Shown one piece after another: positions 44,165 to 53,482 of a stretch of 64,000 bases of DNA. Location of the stretch: contig NZ_JAWKWO010000001.1 in NCBI RefSeq assembly GCF_041397485.1, positions 124,001 through 188,000 of the forward strand. The letters are read 5' to 3'. This DNA is from Zhengella sp020637775. Its GTDB lineage: Bacteria > Pseudomonadota > Alphaproteobacteria > Rhizobiales > Rhizobiaceae. The stretch's first letter is position 1. Each line of letters starts with the position of its first letter. The notes beneath the pieces were generated by a model. It ran no database searches and was not told the origin of the DNA. It worked only from the letters and a program-made list of their open reading frames with translations. The translations under genes and the position numbers were made by a program.

Positions 44165-44249
44165 TCGACATTTATTTCCCCTTTTCTTTCAGTGGGTTGC
44201 GCGAAAGAATGTCCACCCTTTTTCCGAGGTTGGACACGCCAAGGCGCAG

Positions 44250-45338
44250 TCAGATGCGTGCCAGACCAGCGCCATGGCGGGTTGCCGTCTCCGGGTGCGC
44301 CAAGCTCTTCCTCTCTGCGTCCGCATAGATCCGATCAATCGTATCGGCGACCTGTACGAAGGCACAGGCCCGTGTATCGAAGCGGGAACCCTGCGCCAGT
44401 TGACCGGCCCAGTGGACCAGTGCGCGACCGCCCCAGTCGTCGGGGGGCGACACCAGGACCTCAGCCGATGTGCCGCGGCGCAATTCGACGAGAAAGTCGT
44501 AGAATGATCCGTCGACGTTTTCCATCGCCAGTGCGCCTGCCGTTCCGTGAAAGACAGCCGAAATGACGGCATCGCGGCCCGCGTTCAGGTTCCATGAACA
44601 GGCCAGGCGGGCGGAGACACCGGTCTCCAGTTCGATCCCGGCCACCGCATAGTCCTCGACTGTCTCGCGGCGCGCGCGAAGCGGGAGCCCCTGGGCAAAA
44701 AGCCGGGAACGCACCTCTTCGACCCGCGGAAAATCGAGGCACCAAAGCAGAAGATCGACCAGATGGACGCCGAGGTCGGTCACACAGCCGCCTCCCGACA
44801 GTTCCGGCTGGTAGAACCATGGCTTGTCCGGACCATATGCGTTGTGGAACACCAGATCCGCAGCAAAGACCCTTCCGATGGCACCGCTTTCAAGCTGCTT
44901 GCGGACAGATTGCATGGCCTGCGTCCTGCGGTAGCACATGTCGAGGCCCAGCAGGCGATCTGCCCTCAATGCCGCATCCACCACGCCGGCAACCTCCGCG
45001 CTGTCGAGCCCCAAGGGTTTCTGGCAAAAAACCGCCTTGCCGCTTTCCAGCGCCGCAATGGATTGCTTCGCATGCAGGGCGCTCGGGGTGGCGATAACGA
45101 GGCCGTCGAGTTCCATGTCCAGCAAGGCTTCGAAATCCGCGACGCATTGGGCGCCGGTTGCGCTCTTGACGGCTTCGTCCATGGCTTCGCGCGATGGGTC
45201 GCAAATCGCGCCAATCCCGGCCAGGCCTGACTGCGCCAGTGCCTCCATGCGCTGGCGGCCGATCCAGCCAAGGCCTGCAAAGCCCAGAACCGGACGCCTT
45301 GCGGCCTTGCAGCCATGCATCACGGGGGCGCTCCTCAT
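44250..45338 (-). CDS. Gfo/Idh/MocA-family oxidoreductase
   Basis: A 362-residue NAD(P)-dependent dehydrogenase acting on sugars, inositols or their derivatives. The N-terminal Rossmann fold opens VLGFAGLGWIGRQRMEAL, the catalytic Lys is in AVFCQKPLGLD (EKP in most relatives, QKP here) and GGGCVTDLGVHLVDLLLW supplies the conserved Asp-His pair. The substrate is unknown. Its start overlaps the stop of the zinc dehydrogenase gene upstream (ATGA), so the two act together, probably in making or recycling a sugar for the adjacent glycan cluster. Confidence 0.9.
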   Translation of the reverse strand: MRSAPVMHGCKAARRPVLGFAGLGWIGRQRMEALAQSGLAGIGAICDPSREAMDEAVKSATGAQCVADFEALLDMELDGLVIATPSALHAKQSIAALESGKAVFCQKPLGLDSAEVAGVVDAALRADRLLGLDMCYRRTQAMQSVRKQLESGAIGRVFAADLVFHNAYGPDKPWFYQPELSGGGCVTDLGVHLVDLLLWCLDFPRVEEVRSRLFAQGLPLRARRETVEDYAVAGIELETGVSARLACSWNLNAGRDAVISAVFHGTAGALAMENVDGSFYDFLVELRRGTSAEVLVSPPDDWGGRALVHWAGQLAQGSRFDTRACAFVQVADTIDRIYADAERKSLAHPETATRHGAGLARI

Positions 45339-46342
45339 TGGTCAAAGGTCACCAGCGCCTTCATGAAGCCCTCGGGGCGCATGTGCGTGATGTCCAGGGC
45401 CTTGTCCAGAAGGGCCAGCGGAAAGCTGTGGGTCAGAAGCTCGTCGATGGGAAGAAGGCCGGTCTCGGCGCGCTGGATGCCTTCGATCACGCCTTGCCGG
45501 CAGGTGGCCAGTTGCCGTTCATGGGCGTTGATGACGTCGATACCCTTCCAGTTCCATTGCTGCATGTTGATGAGGCGCGGTGCATCCTGATGATAACCGG
45601 CGATGACGAGGCGGCCGCCTTCGGACACGATCTCACCTGCAAGGGCCAGCGGTTCGGGCTTGCCTGTCGCCTCGATTACCCGCTCGCACAGCGCGCCATC
45701 CGTCAATTCGGCCACGCGGCCGGCGATGGCCCCGCGGTCCTCCAGGCCGATTGTGGCATGGGCTCCGCATCGCCGCGCCGTTTCCAGCGCGAAACCACGC
45801 CTTGAAATGGCGATGACCTGAGCCCCCGCATGCGAGGCGAGACGCGCCAGCAGATTGCCCAGGAAACCGGCGCCGATGATGGCAACCCACTGACCGGGCC
45901 GGATATCGCTGCGCCGGAAGATGTTCATGGCGCAGCCGATGGGTTCGCCGGGGAAAGGCATGCCGTCGAGCGACGGCGGCAGATGGACGGCGGCGTCCGC
46001 ATCGCCGGCATCATACTCGGCGTAGCTGTTTTCAAACAGCGTGGCCACCCGGTCACCCGGCGAAAAGCGCGCCACATCGGGCGCAACGCTTTCCACTATC
46101 CCCCAGCCCTCGTGGCCCAAAGCGCCAGGTCCGGTGGGATATTGCATCCAGTCGGCACCCTGCCACGGCGTCAGGTTCGAAGCGCATACGCCGCATCCTT
46201 CCAGCCGCACGCGGATCTGGCCGTCGCGCACCGGCGGCAGGGGCACCTCTTCCAGCCGCAATTGCCGCGGCGCGGTCAGGACCGCAGCCTGCATGGTTTC
46301 CGCCTTGCGTGAAAGATGCGGCGCATGGAGCGTCATTTCCAT
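45335..46342 (-). CDS. Medium-chain zinc-binding dehydrogenase
   Basis: A 335-residue MDR-family oxidoreductase. The GroES-like domain has the catalytic-zinc region EGCGVCASNLTPW and GALGHEGWGIV, and the Rossmann fold has VAIIGAGFLGNLLARLA. No four-Cys structural zinc loop is seen, which sets it apart from classic alcohol dehydrogenases and is common among polyol and sugar dehydrogenases. ATG 46342 is preceded by AGGGAG. It is divergent from ugd across a 267-bp gap in which I see no gene. Confidence 0.88.
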   Translation of the reverse strand: MEMTLHAPHLSRKAETMQAAVLTAPRQLRLEEVPLPPVRDGQIRVRLEGCGVCASNLTPWQGADWMQYPTGPGALGHEGWGIVESVAPDVARFSPGDRVATLFENSYAEYDAGDADAAVHLPPSLDGMPFPGEPIGCAMNIFRRSDIRPGQWVAIIGAGFLGNLLARLASHAGAQVIAISRRGFALETARRCGAHATIGLEDRGAIAGRVAELTDGALCERVIEATGKPEPLALAGEIVSEGGRLVIAGYHQDAPRLINMQQWNWKGIDVINAHERQLATCRQGVIEGIQRAETGLLPIDELLTHSFPLALLDKALDITHMRPEGFMKALVTFDQ

Positions 46343-46609
46343 TCTTGTCTCCCTCGTTTGCCTGCGCACCCGAACAGGTCAGGGCGGCTGATGTTCCAAA
46401 AGAAGAAGGCCTTGCCGGAAGCCATGCACCGCGCCCGCGCGCGCCGGCCTGCCCCCTCTGCCCGCCGCCCCTGCCCGCTCATGTGCGCCCAAGACCACCG
46501 CTCCGGGAGCAGACCCGTCTTGTTCAACAACATCAATGCCTTCTGCCGGAACAACTTCCGCAGCGGCTGGTTAGGCGACCGATTCAACGCAAAACCAGGG
46601 AAACCACAC

Positions 46610-47959
46610 ATGCGAGTAGCGATTGTCGGAGCCGGATATGTAGGTTTGACGACCGGCGCGTGTCTGACCCTTCTGGGGCATCATGTCTCATGCCATGACA
46701 CCGATCCCGTCCGCCTCGGGCAATTGAAGCGTGGCCGGATCCCCATCTACGAACCACGGCTGGACGATATCGTGGCGCAGAGCATGGGTCAGGGCCGCCT
46801 CGCCTTCAGCGACGACATGGCCGGGACGGTTTCGAATGCCCGGATCGTCTTTCTGACGGTCGGCACGCCGTCGCTTGCGGATGGCGACATCGACCTGAGC
46901 CATCTGGAGGAAGCGGCGCGCCAGCTCGCCCCGCATCTGCAACCGCTGACCAAGGTCGTCATCAAGTCGACCGTGTCAGTCGGCACCAGCCGCCAGATCG
47001 CGCAGATCATCCGTGGCGCGCGCGGCAGGGACGACATCGCGGTGGCAGTGAATCCGGAATTTCTGCGTGAAGGTTCAGCGGTGGATGACTTCCTCAATCC
47101 GGACAGGATCGTGATCGGTTCCGACTGCCCGGATGCCCTGCGCGCGCTGAAGGCGCTCTACCAGCCGCTTCTGGAGCGATCCGAAACGCGCCTGCTGGAG
47201 ACGGGTCCGGAGGATGCGGAACTGGTCAAGCACGGGGCGAATGCCTTCCTTGCCATGAAACTCGCCTTCATCAACGATGTGGCCGACCTTTGCGAAAGGA
47301 CAGGCGCGAACATTGACGCCGTGGCGCAAGGCATCGGTCTCGACGAGCGGATCGGACCGCATTTCCTGCGCGCGGGGCCGGGCTTTGGCGGCTCCTGCTT
47401 TCCCAAGGACACCCGTGCCTTCGCTGCCGCAGGACGCCGCACCGGCGCGCGGCAGACACTGGTGGAGGATGTGGCCCGCAACAACGACCGCAGGAAAGAG
47501 GCCATGGCCCGACGCATCCTGTCGCAAGGGGAACTGGCGCCCGGCGACACGGTCGCCATCCTCGGCGTGGCCTTCAAGGGCGAGACCGACGATGTGCGCG
47601 AATCTCCGGCGCTCACCGTCATCCCGCTGCTGCAAGCCTACGGATGCAGGATCAGGGCCCATGATCCCCGCGCCATGGGTACTGCCGGCGCGCTCCTGGG
47701 CAATGTTCAATGGTGCCGCGATGCCGTGACCGCGGCCGAAGGTGCCAATGCGCTGGTGATCCTGACTGACTGGCAGGAATTCCTCGATGTCGATTTCGGC
47801 CGCATCGCCAGCGCGATGACCGGGCGCGCGGTATTCGACATGAGGAACATGCTCGACCCGGAGGCTGTCGCCGCACACGGGCTGGACTGTTTCGGCATTG
47901 GCCGTCCCGCCGTGCGCGCTCCGCGACTGCTGACCCGAACCCTGCGGAAAGCGGGATAG
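46610..47959 (+). CDS. ugd: UDP-glucose 6-dehydrogenase
   Basis: This enzyme oxidises UDP-glucose to UDP-glucuronate with two NAD. From ATG 46610 (449 residues) it begins VAIVGAGYVGLTTGACLTL, has the linker KHGANAFLAMKLAFINDVAD and the catalytic Cys263 in GPGFGGSCFPKDT. A GDP-mannose dehydrogenase role is less likely because the pattern around the Cys and the overall match are Ugd-like. It supplies the substrate of the UDP-glucuronate decarboxylase 8 kb downstream. A strong hairpin follows its stop. Confidence 0.93.
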   Translation: MRVAIVGAGYVGLTTGACLTLLGHHVSCHDTDPVRLGQLKRGRIPIYEPRLDDIVAQSMGQGRLAFSDDMAGTVSNARIVFLTVGTPSLADGDIDLSHLEEAARQLAPHLQPLTKVVIKSTVSVGTSRQIAQIIRGARGRDDIAVAVNPEFLREGSAVDDFLNPDRIVIGSDCPDALRALKALYQPLLERSETRLLETGPEDAELVKHGANAFLAMKLAFINDVADLCERTGANIDAVAQGIGLDERIGPHFLRAGPGFGGSCFPKDTRAFAAAGRRTGARQTLVEDVARNNDRRKEAMARRILSQGELAPGDTVAILGVAFKGETDDVRESPALTVIPLLQAYGCRIRAHDPRAMGTAGALLGNVQWCRDAVTAAEGANALVILTDWQEFLDVDFGRIASAMTGRAVFDMRNMLDPEAVAAHGLDCFGIGRPAVRAPRLLTRTLRKAG

Positions 47960-47970
47960 GCGCCGGCCGG

Positions 47971-48007
47971 TCCCTGCCTGACGGGCCGCATGGCCCGGAG
48001 GCAGGGA
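47971..48007 (+). terminator. Hairpin after ugd, probable terminator or attenuator
   Basis: TCCCTGCCT (47971-47979) pairs with AGGCAGGGA (47999-48007), and the intervening GGGCC-GCAT-GGCCC forms an inner stem. The following TCGTCTTG is only weakly T-rich, so it may reduce rather than stop transcription into the glycan run that starts at 48083. Confidence 0.55.
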
Positions 48008-48082
48008 TCGTCTTGCGGTGCCGGAACAATGTGAACCCTGCCGTGTTCGGAAACCGGAATTTGAAAATCTTCAGGAGGGATC

Positions 48083-49186
48083 GTGGCAAGAAGCGTCTTG
48101 ATTACCGGCGGCTGTGGCTTCATCGGCCGTCATGTCACCCGGGAATCGCTCGAACACGGCTATCGGGTCAGGGTTCTGGACAGCCTTGTGGAGCAGGTGC
48201 ATGGCGAGGCTCAACCGCCACGCGACCCGCGCGCCGACCATGTCATCGCCGACATTCGCGACGGCGAGGCGATGAAAGCGGCGTTGCAGGACATTGACGA
48301 TGTGGTGCATCTGGCATCGGAAGTCGGCGTCGGCCAGTCCATGTACGAGATCGCCCGCTATGTGAGCGCGAACGAATTTGGCACGGCCACGCTGCTGGAA
48401 GCCATGATCGGCCTGCCTATCCAGCGCATCGTGGTGGCCTCCTCCATGAGCGTGTATGGCGAAGGGCGTTACCGGGATCGTGACGGCGCAATCGGCCAGC
48501 CTGATCCGGGACATCGCCGCACAGCCGGCAATTGGGACCCGCTCGACGGGCACGGACAACGCCTGACACCGGCACCCACCGACGAGGAGAAGCCGGTCGA
48601 TCTCGCCTCGATCTATGCGCTCAACAAGTACATGCAGGAGCGCGCCGTGCTGATCTTCGCCGCAGCCTACGGCATGGAGGCGGCCGCGCTGCGGCTGTTC
48701 AATGTCTATGGCGCCGGGCAGTCGCTTTCCAACCCCTATACCGGCGTACTGGCCAATTTCGCCTCGCGCATCGCCAACGGCCAGCCGCCGACGATTTTCG
48801 AGGATGGCCACCAGCGGCGCGATTTCGTCCATGTCGACGATGTGGCCCGCGCCTTTCGTCTCGCGCTCGAACGCCCCGGGGCAGCCGGGCAGGTTTTCAA
48901 CATCGGCAGCGGCGTTTCGCGCAGCATCCTGGAGATCGCAAGGCTGCTGGCAGATGCAATGGGCCGGCCCGATCTCGAACCGGAGGTTCTGGATACGGCC
49001 CGTTCAGGCGACATCCGCCACTGCTTCGCCGACATTTCGAAAGCCCGTGCCATGCTCGGCTACGCACCGCGCGAAACCCTGGAACACGCGCTCGAACCGT
49101 TCGTGACCTGGGTCGCCAGCAACACTGCCATCGACCGGAACGCCGAGATGCGACGCCATCTGGAAGCGCGGGGGCTGGTGGCATGA
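48083..49186 (+). CDS. NAD-dependent sugar epimerase/dehydratase (extended SDR)
   Basis: A 367-residue extended SDR. The NAD motif is ITGGCGFIGRHV, the catalytic Tyr-Lys pair is in YALNKYMQE with Ser in VVASSMSVYGEG, and RDFVHVDDVARAF is typical of nucleotide-sugar epimerases. The DSLVEQVHG stretch after the second strand resembles dTDP-rhamnose 4-epimerase-like proteins, but the substrate is unproven. GTG start with AGGAGG 5 nt upstream. The stop overlaps the next start (ATGA). It is the first gene of the coupled glycan run. Confidence 0.9.
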   Translation: MARSVLITGGCGFIGRHVTRESLEHGYRVRVLDSLVEQVHGEAQPPRDPRADHVIADIRDGEAMKAALQDIDDVVHLASEVGVGQSMYEIARYVSANEFGTATLLEAMIGLPIQRIVVASSMSVYGEGRYRDRDGAIGQPDPGHRRTAGNWDPLDGHGQRLTPAPTDEEKPVDLASIYALNKYMQERAVLIFAAAYGMEAAALRLFNVYGAGQSLSNPYTGVLANFASRIANGQPPTIFEDGHQRRDFVHVDDVARAFRLALERPGAAGQVFNIGSGVSRSILEIARLLADAMGRPDLEPEVLDTARSGDIRHCFADISKARAMLGYAPRETLEHALEPFVTWVASNTAIDRNAEMRRHLEARGLVA

Positions 49187-51207
49187 GCACCCTGGCCCAC
49201 GGCGACAAGGATTTCGGTTTTGTCGAATGGTTCCGGCCGGGCGAGCACGAACGCACCGAAGCCGTGCTCCCGGAAATCGAAGCCTCCGGCGCCGCCTGGT
49301 TGCGCACGCATATCTCGTGGGCCGAGTTTCTTGCGCCCGGCGGGCCCGAATGGTTCGACTGGCTGCTGCCCAGGCTGGCCAGAAGGCTGGACCTGCTGCC
49401 CTGCATTCTCTACACGCCGCCGTCGCTGTCACGCACGGGCCGCACCAATGGCGCGCCCAGACGATTGCGTGACTATGCCGATTTCGTCGATCAGGTGATG
49501 ACGCGCTACGGCCAGCATTTCACGCATGTCGAACTGTGGAACGAGCCGAACAACCTGCTGGACTGGGACTGGCGCGAAGACGTCGATTTCAAGCTTTTCT
49601 GCGAGATGATCGGCGACGCCGCGCATTGGGTCAACGAACGTGGCTGGAAGGTGGTCCTCGGCGGTCCCGCACCGTTCGATCCCTACTGGCTGGACCTGAT
49701 GGGCCAACGCGGCCTCCTGGACCTGTGCGCGGCCGTCGGCTTCCACGGCTTTCCCGGCACATGGGACAGTGAAGCCGCCAATTGGGGCGGTTGGGACCTG
49801 CATCTGGGCGAAATGCGCAGCATCGTGAAGCGTTACAACAGCGATGCCGAGATCTGGATCACCGAGACCGGCTATTCCACCTGGCGAAAGGACGAGGTCG
49901 AGCAGGCCCGCCGCTTCGTTGCCGCACTGGATGTGCCGGCCGAGCGCACCTACTGGTATTCGTGGCGGGATGTGCCACATGACGTGGCCGTGCAGGAAGG
50001 ATTCTGGTTCGATGCGCGCCATTATCACCTGGGCGCAGTCGACGATTCCGGCAATCCGAAACTGCTGGCGCGCTGCCTGCTGGACGGCGGCGTCAACCGC
50101 GTGCGCGAACTCATGGAGATCGCGGCGCCTACCCGCATCGGCAAGGCACGCCCCGTCGTCATCACTGGCGGGAGCGGATTCATCGGCTCAAATCTTGCCG
50201 AACGGCTGCTGGCCGACGGCGAGGACGTCATCATCCTGGACAATCTGTGCAGGGCCGGGGTGGATCAGAACCTTGCCTGGCTGAAGGAGCGCTATCCCGA
50301 CCGCCTGCACCCGTTCCTGGCCGACGTTCGGGATCCGCAGGCGATCCGGCCGGCGTTTGCCGATGCCAAGGCGGTCTTTCACCTGGCGGCGCAGACCGCC
50401 GTGACGACGAGCCTTCACGATCCCGTCGACGACTTCGAGGTGAATGCCCGCGGTACGCTCAATGTGCTGGAGGCGGTGCGCGGCGCCGGTCGTCGCGCGC
50501 CGGTCGTCCTTGCGAGCACCAACAAGGTCTATGGCGATCTCGGCCATATCAAGATGGTGGCGCTGGAGGACCGCTACGTTCCGGCGGTCAAGGAAATCCG
50601 CGAGGCAGGAATCGATGAGCGGGCTCCACTGGATTTCCGTACGCCCTATGGCTGTTCCAAGGGCGTGGCGGACCAGTATGTGCTGGACTACGGCGCGTCG
50701 TTCGGCATTCCGGCCGCCGCGATCCGCATGAGTTGCATCTACGGGCCGCGCCAGTTCGGCACCGAGGACCAGGGCTGGGTGGCCCATTTCCTGCTGTGCG
50801 CGCTGGCCGGCCGGCCGATCACCGTCTACGGCGACGGACGGCAGGTGCGCGACATTCTGCATGTTGCGGATGCGGTGGATGCCTATTGCCGCGTCATGCA
50901 GAAGATCGATGCCCTTGCCGGCCGGGCCTTCAACCTGGGCGGCGGGCCTTCCAACGCAGTGAGCCTGCGGCGTGTCCTGGCCGAGATATCGCTTCTGACC
51001 GGCCGCGAAACCGACATCCGGAGCGCCGAGTGGCGCGCCGGCGACCAGCTCTATTTCGTCGCCGATACGCGCAAGCTTCAGGACGAGACAGGATGGAGGC
51101 CCGCCACCGGCTGGCAGGCCGGCTTGCGCGACCTGGAAGCCTGGCTGCGCACCCATCGGATACCGCAGGCAAACAGCAATGCCGGTGCCCGGAGGTTGCT
51201 GGCATGA
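49183..51207 (+). CDS. Fusion of glycosidase-like and CDP-paratose-epimerase-like domains
   Basis: A 674-residue two-domain protein. Residues 1-310 look like a clan GH-A (beta/alpha)8 glycosidase resembling GH39-type enzymes: VELWNEPNN gives a candidate acid/base Glu121 and WITETGYST a candidate nucleophile Glu228. Residues 324-674 are an extended SDR with VVITGGSGFIGS, catalytic YGCSK (Tyr489, Lys493) and stretches close to CDP-paratose/tyvelose 2-epimerases (DNLCRAGVDQNLAWL, RMSCIYGPRQFGTEDQGW). There is no signal peptide, so the glycosidase half would act in the cytoplasm. The join is seamless in one frame, and both ends overlap neighbouring genes by 4 bp. Confidence 0.88.
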   Translation: MSTLAHGDKDFGFVEWFRPGEHERTEAVLPEIEASGAAWLRTHISWAEFLAPGGPEWFDWLLPRLARRLDLLPCILYTPPSLSRTGRTNGAPRRLRDYADFVDQVMTRYGQHFTHVELWNEPNNLLDWDWREDVDFKLFCEMIGDAAHWVNERGWKVVLGGPAPFDPYWLDLMGQRGLLDLCAAVGFHGFPGTWDSEAANWGGWDLHLGEMRSIVKRYNSDAEIWITETGYSTWRKDEVEQARRFVAALDVPAERTYWYSWRDVPHDVAVQEGFWFDARHYHLGAVDDSGNPKLLARCLLDGGVNRVRELMEIAAPTRIGKARPVVITGGSGFIGSNLAERLLADGEDVIILDNLCRAGVDQNLAWLKERYPDRLHPFLADVRDPQAIRPAFADAKAVFHLAAQTAVTTSLHDPVDDFEVNARGTLNVLEAVRGAGRRAPVVLASTNKVYGDLGHIKMVALEDRYVPAVKEIREAGIDERAPLDFRTPYGCSKGVADQYVLDYGASFGIPAAAIRMSCIYGPRQFGTEDQGWVAHFLLCALAGRPITVYGDGRQVRDILHVADAVDAYCRVMQKIDALAGRAFNLGGGPSNAVSLRRVLAEISLLTGRETDIRSAEWRAGDQLYFVADTRKLQDETGWRPATGWQAGLRDLEAWLRTHRIPQANSNAGARRLLA

Positions 51208-52352
51208 CGGCGATCCAGGATGTCGGCATGACGCTATCGCGTCCGGGGGCCATGCCCGGTTACCGGCCGCGTCTCCTGATGACAGTGGATGCCGTCGGCG
51301 GTGTCTGGCGTTACGCCATGGAGCTTGCACGCGCGCTGACATCGCGCGGGGTCGATGTGATCTTTCTGTGCCTTGGGCCGAAGCCCGCCCGCCTACAGGT
51401 CGTCGAGGCCGAAGAGACAGGCACCCTGCTGTGCTCCGACCACAGGCTCGACTGGATGGCGCAGGACAAGACGGAGACGGTCGCGGCATGCGCAAGCATC
51501 GACCGGGTGACCGAGGAACATGACATCGACCTGCTGCATCTCAATGCACCGGCGCAGGCGGCCCATCTCAAGACGGATCTCCCCCGGATCGTCGTCTCCC
51601 ATTCGTGCATGCCAAGCTGGTGGTACATCGTGCGCGGCGGCCAGCTTCCCGAGGACTGGGAATGGCGGCAAAGGGAGAATCGGCAGGGCTTCGAGGCCGC
51701 GAATGCGACCATCGTCCCCAGCGGGGCCCATGCCGACATCCTCACCGAATGCTACGGACGGATTGCCGGCCTTGAGGTGGTTCACAACGGGATCGGCGCG
51801 GTCCTGCATGGGCAGGAAAAGGAATCCTTCGCCTTCGCGGCCGGGCGCTGGTGGGACGAGGGCAAGAACGGCCGCATCTTCAACGGTATCGACAATGCCC
51901 TGGGCTGGCCGCTGGTCCTGGCCGGGGCCAAGGTGGGGCCGTCCGGTGAGACGGCCGGATATGCGGGCGAAACCCTGGGCGACATGCCTCATCACCGGGT
52001 GATGGAGTTCATGCGCCGCGCCGCGGTCGTCGTCTCGCCATCGCTCTATGAACCCTTCGGTCTTGCCGTGCTGGAGGCGGCCCGGGCCGGTGCGGCGGTG
52101 GCGGTGGCGAATATTCCCACCTATCGCGAACTCTGGCGCGATGCCGTCCTCTACTTCGATCCGCGCGATCCAAGAACGCTTCGCGAGGCGCTTTCACGTC
52201 TTGCCGGCGATCCGGCACTGCGGCAGGCCATGGGCGACCGGGCCCTCGCCGCCTCGCGCCGATACACCCCCAGCCGCCAGGCGGAAGCCATGCTCGCCAT
52301 TTACGGCGGTGTTTGCCCGGCCTTTGCCGGATTGTCTGAAACGGAGGCCTGA
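51204..52352 (+). CDS. GT4-family glycosyltransferase
   Basis: A 382-residue retaining GT-B glycosyltransferase. The N-terminal acceptor side starts LLMTVDAVGGVWRYAMELAR (the glycine loop of GT4 enzymes). The C-terminal donor side has VVSPSLYEPFGLAVLEAARA with the E-x7-E nucleotide-sugar motif. Between them is HNGIGAV. Donor and acceptor are unknown. UDP-xylose and UDP-glucuronate are candidates given the neighbours. Its start overlaps the upstream fusion gene and its stop abuts the CgeB-like gene. Confidence 0.9.
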   Translation: MTAIQDVGMTLSRPGAMPGYRPRLLMTVDAVGGVWRYAMELARALTSRGVDVIFLCLGPKPARLQVVEAEETGTLLCSDHRLDWMAQDKTETVAACASIDRVTEEHDIDLLHLNAPAQAAHLKTDLPRIVVSHSCMPSWWYIVRGGQLPEDWEWRQRENRQGFEAANATIVPSGAHADILTECYGRIAGLEVVHNGIGAVLHGQEKESFAFAAGRWWDEGKNGRIFNGIDNALGWPLVLAGAKVGPSGETAGYAGETLGDMPHHRVMEFMRRAAVVVSPSLYEPFGLAVLEAARAGAAVAVANIPTYRELWRDAVLYFDPRDPRTLREALSRLAGDPALRQAMGDRALAASRRYTPSRQAEAMLAIYGGVCPAFAGLSETEA

Positions 52353-53482
52353 ATGCGTTTCCTGTTCTATACCCATTCCCTGGTGTCCGACTGGAACCAT
52401 GGCAATGCACACTTCCTGCGTGGCGTGATGCGCGACCTGATTGCGCGTGGACATGAGGCGGTGGCGCTGGAGCCGGCCGATGGCTGGAGCCGCGGCAACC
52501 TGGTGGCCGAACAGGGCGCCATTGCGCTGGAGCGGTTCAGATCCGACTTTCCGGAGCTGACCTCCATGACCTATGGGCGGCGCTTCCCGCATGAAGACGT
52601 CGTGGCCGAGGCCGATGTCGTCATTGTGCACGAATGGACCGACCCGTCGCTCGTGGCGCGCCTTGGCCGGTGCCGTGCCCGGGGCGGCCGCTTCACGCTT
52701 CTGTTCCATGACACCCATCACCGCGCGGTCTCGGCGGAAAAGGACATCGCCGCGCTGATCTTTCCGGCTACGACTGCGTGCTTGCATTCGGCGAGGCGCT
52801 GCGCGCGCACTACCTCGAAAGGGGTTGGGGCAACCGGGTGGAAACCTGGCACGAGGCGGCAGACACACGGCTGTTCCATCCTTCCGGGACGGAAGAACGC
52901 AACCGGGACGTGGTGTGGATCGGCAATTGGGGTGACGGCGAACGAAGCCGGGAGTTGGAGGATTATCTTCTCGATCCCGTGCGGGAAAACGGCCTGAACG
53001 GCACGGTTCACGGGGTCCGCTATCCGCCGGACGCGCTTGCTAGCGTGAAGGAGGCCGGGCTGACCTTCGGCGGCTGGGTTGCCAATGCCAGGGTTCCGCA
53101 GGTCTTTGCCCGCCACAAGGTTGCGGTGCATGTGCCCAGGCGCCCCTATGCCACGGCGCTGCCGGGCATTCCGACGATCCGGATGTTCGAGGCGATGGCC
53201 TGCGGCATTCCGCTGGTCAGCGCGCCATGGGAGGATGCCGAGGGCCTGTTCCGTCCCGGCCGCGACTACCTCGCCGCCGCCGATCCCCGCCAGATGTCAG
53301 CTTATGTCCGCGATGTGGTGCATGACCGGCAGCTTTCCGGTGCGCTGGCAAAATCCGGTCTGGAGACGATCCGGCAGCACCACACCTGCGCGCATCGCGT
53401 CGATCAGCTTTTCAGTGTGCTCCGGCGCCTCGGCAGCCGCGCCGCCCGCAACGCCCAACCGGCAATGGAGGCCGCAAGATGA
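52353..53482 (+). pseudogene. CgeB-family glycosyltransferase, frameshifted
   Basis: Two partial frames together make one CgeB-type protein of about 376 residues. The first frame (from ATG 52353, MRFLFYTHSLVSDWNHGNAH) is family-like up to EKDIAAL near 52756 and then turns to nonsense. The second frame resumes exactly there with DLSGYDCVLAFGEALRAHY and runs to 53482 with HEAADTRLFHP and FEAMACGIPLVSAPWED. One base is missing between 52756 and 52757: adding one restores AAL-DLSGYD. No slippery sequence is present, so this is either a real inactivating deletion or a sequencing error. The gene is otherwise intact and coupled at both ends. Confidence 0.85.

Noticed and set aside
52750..52765. Programmed ribosomal frameshift in the first CgeB gene
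   Set aside because: There is no slippery heptamer or downstream structure, and the frames join cleanly with one missing base, so an indel is simpler.
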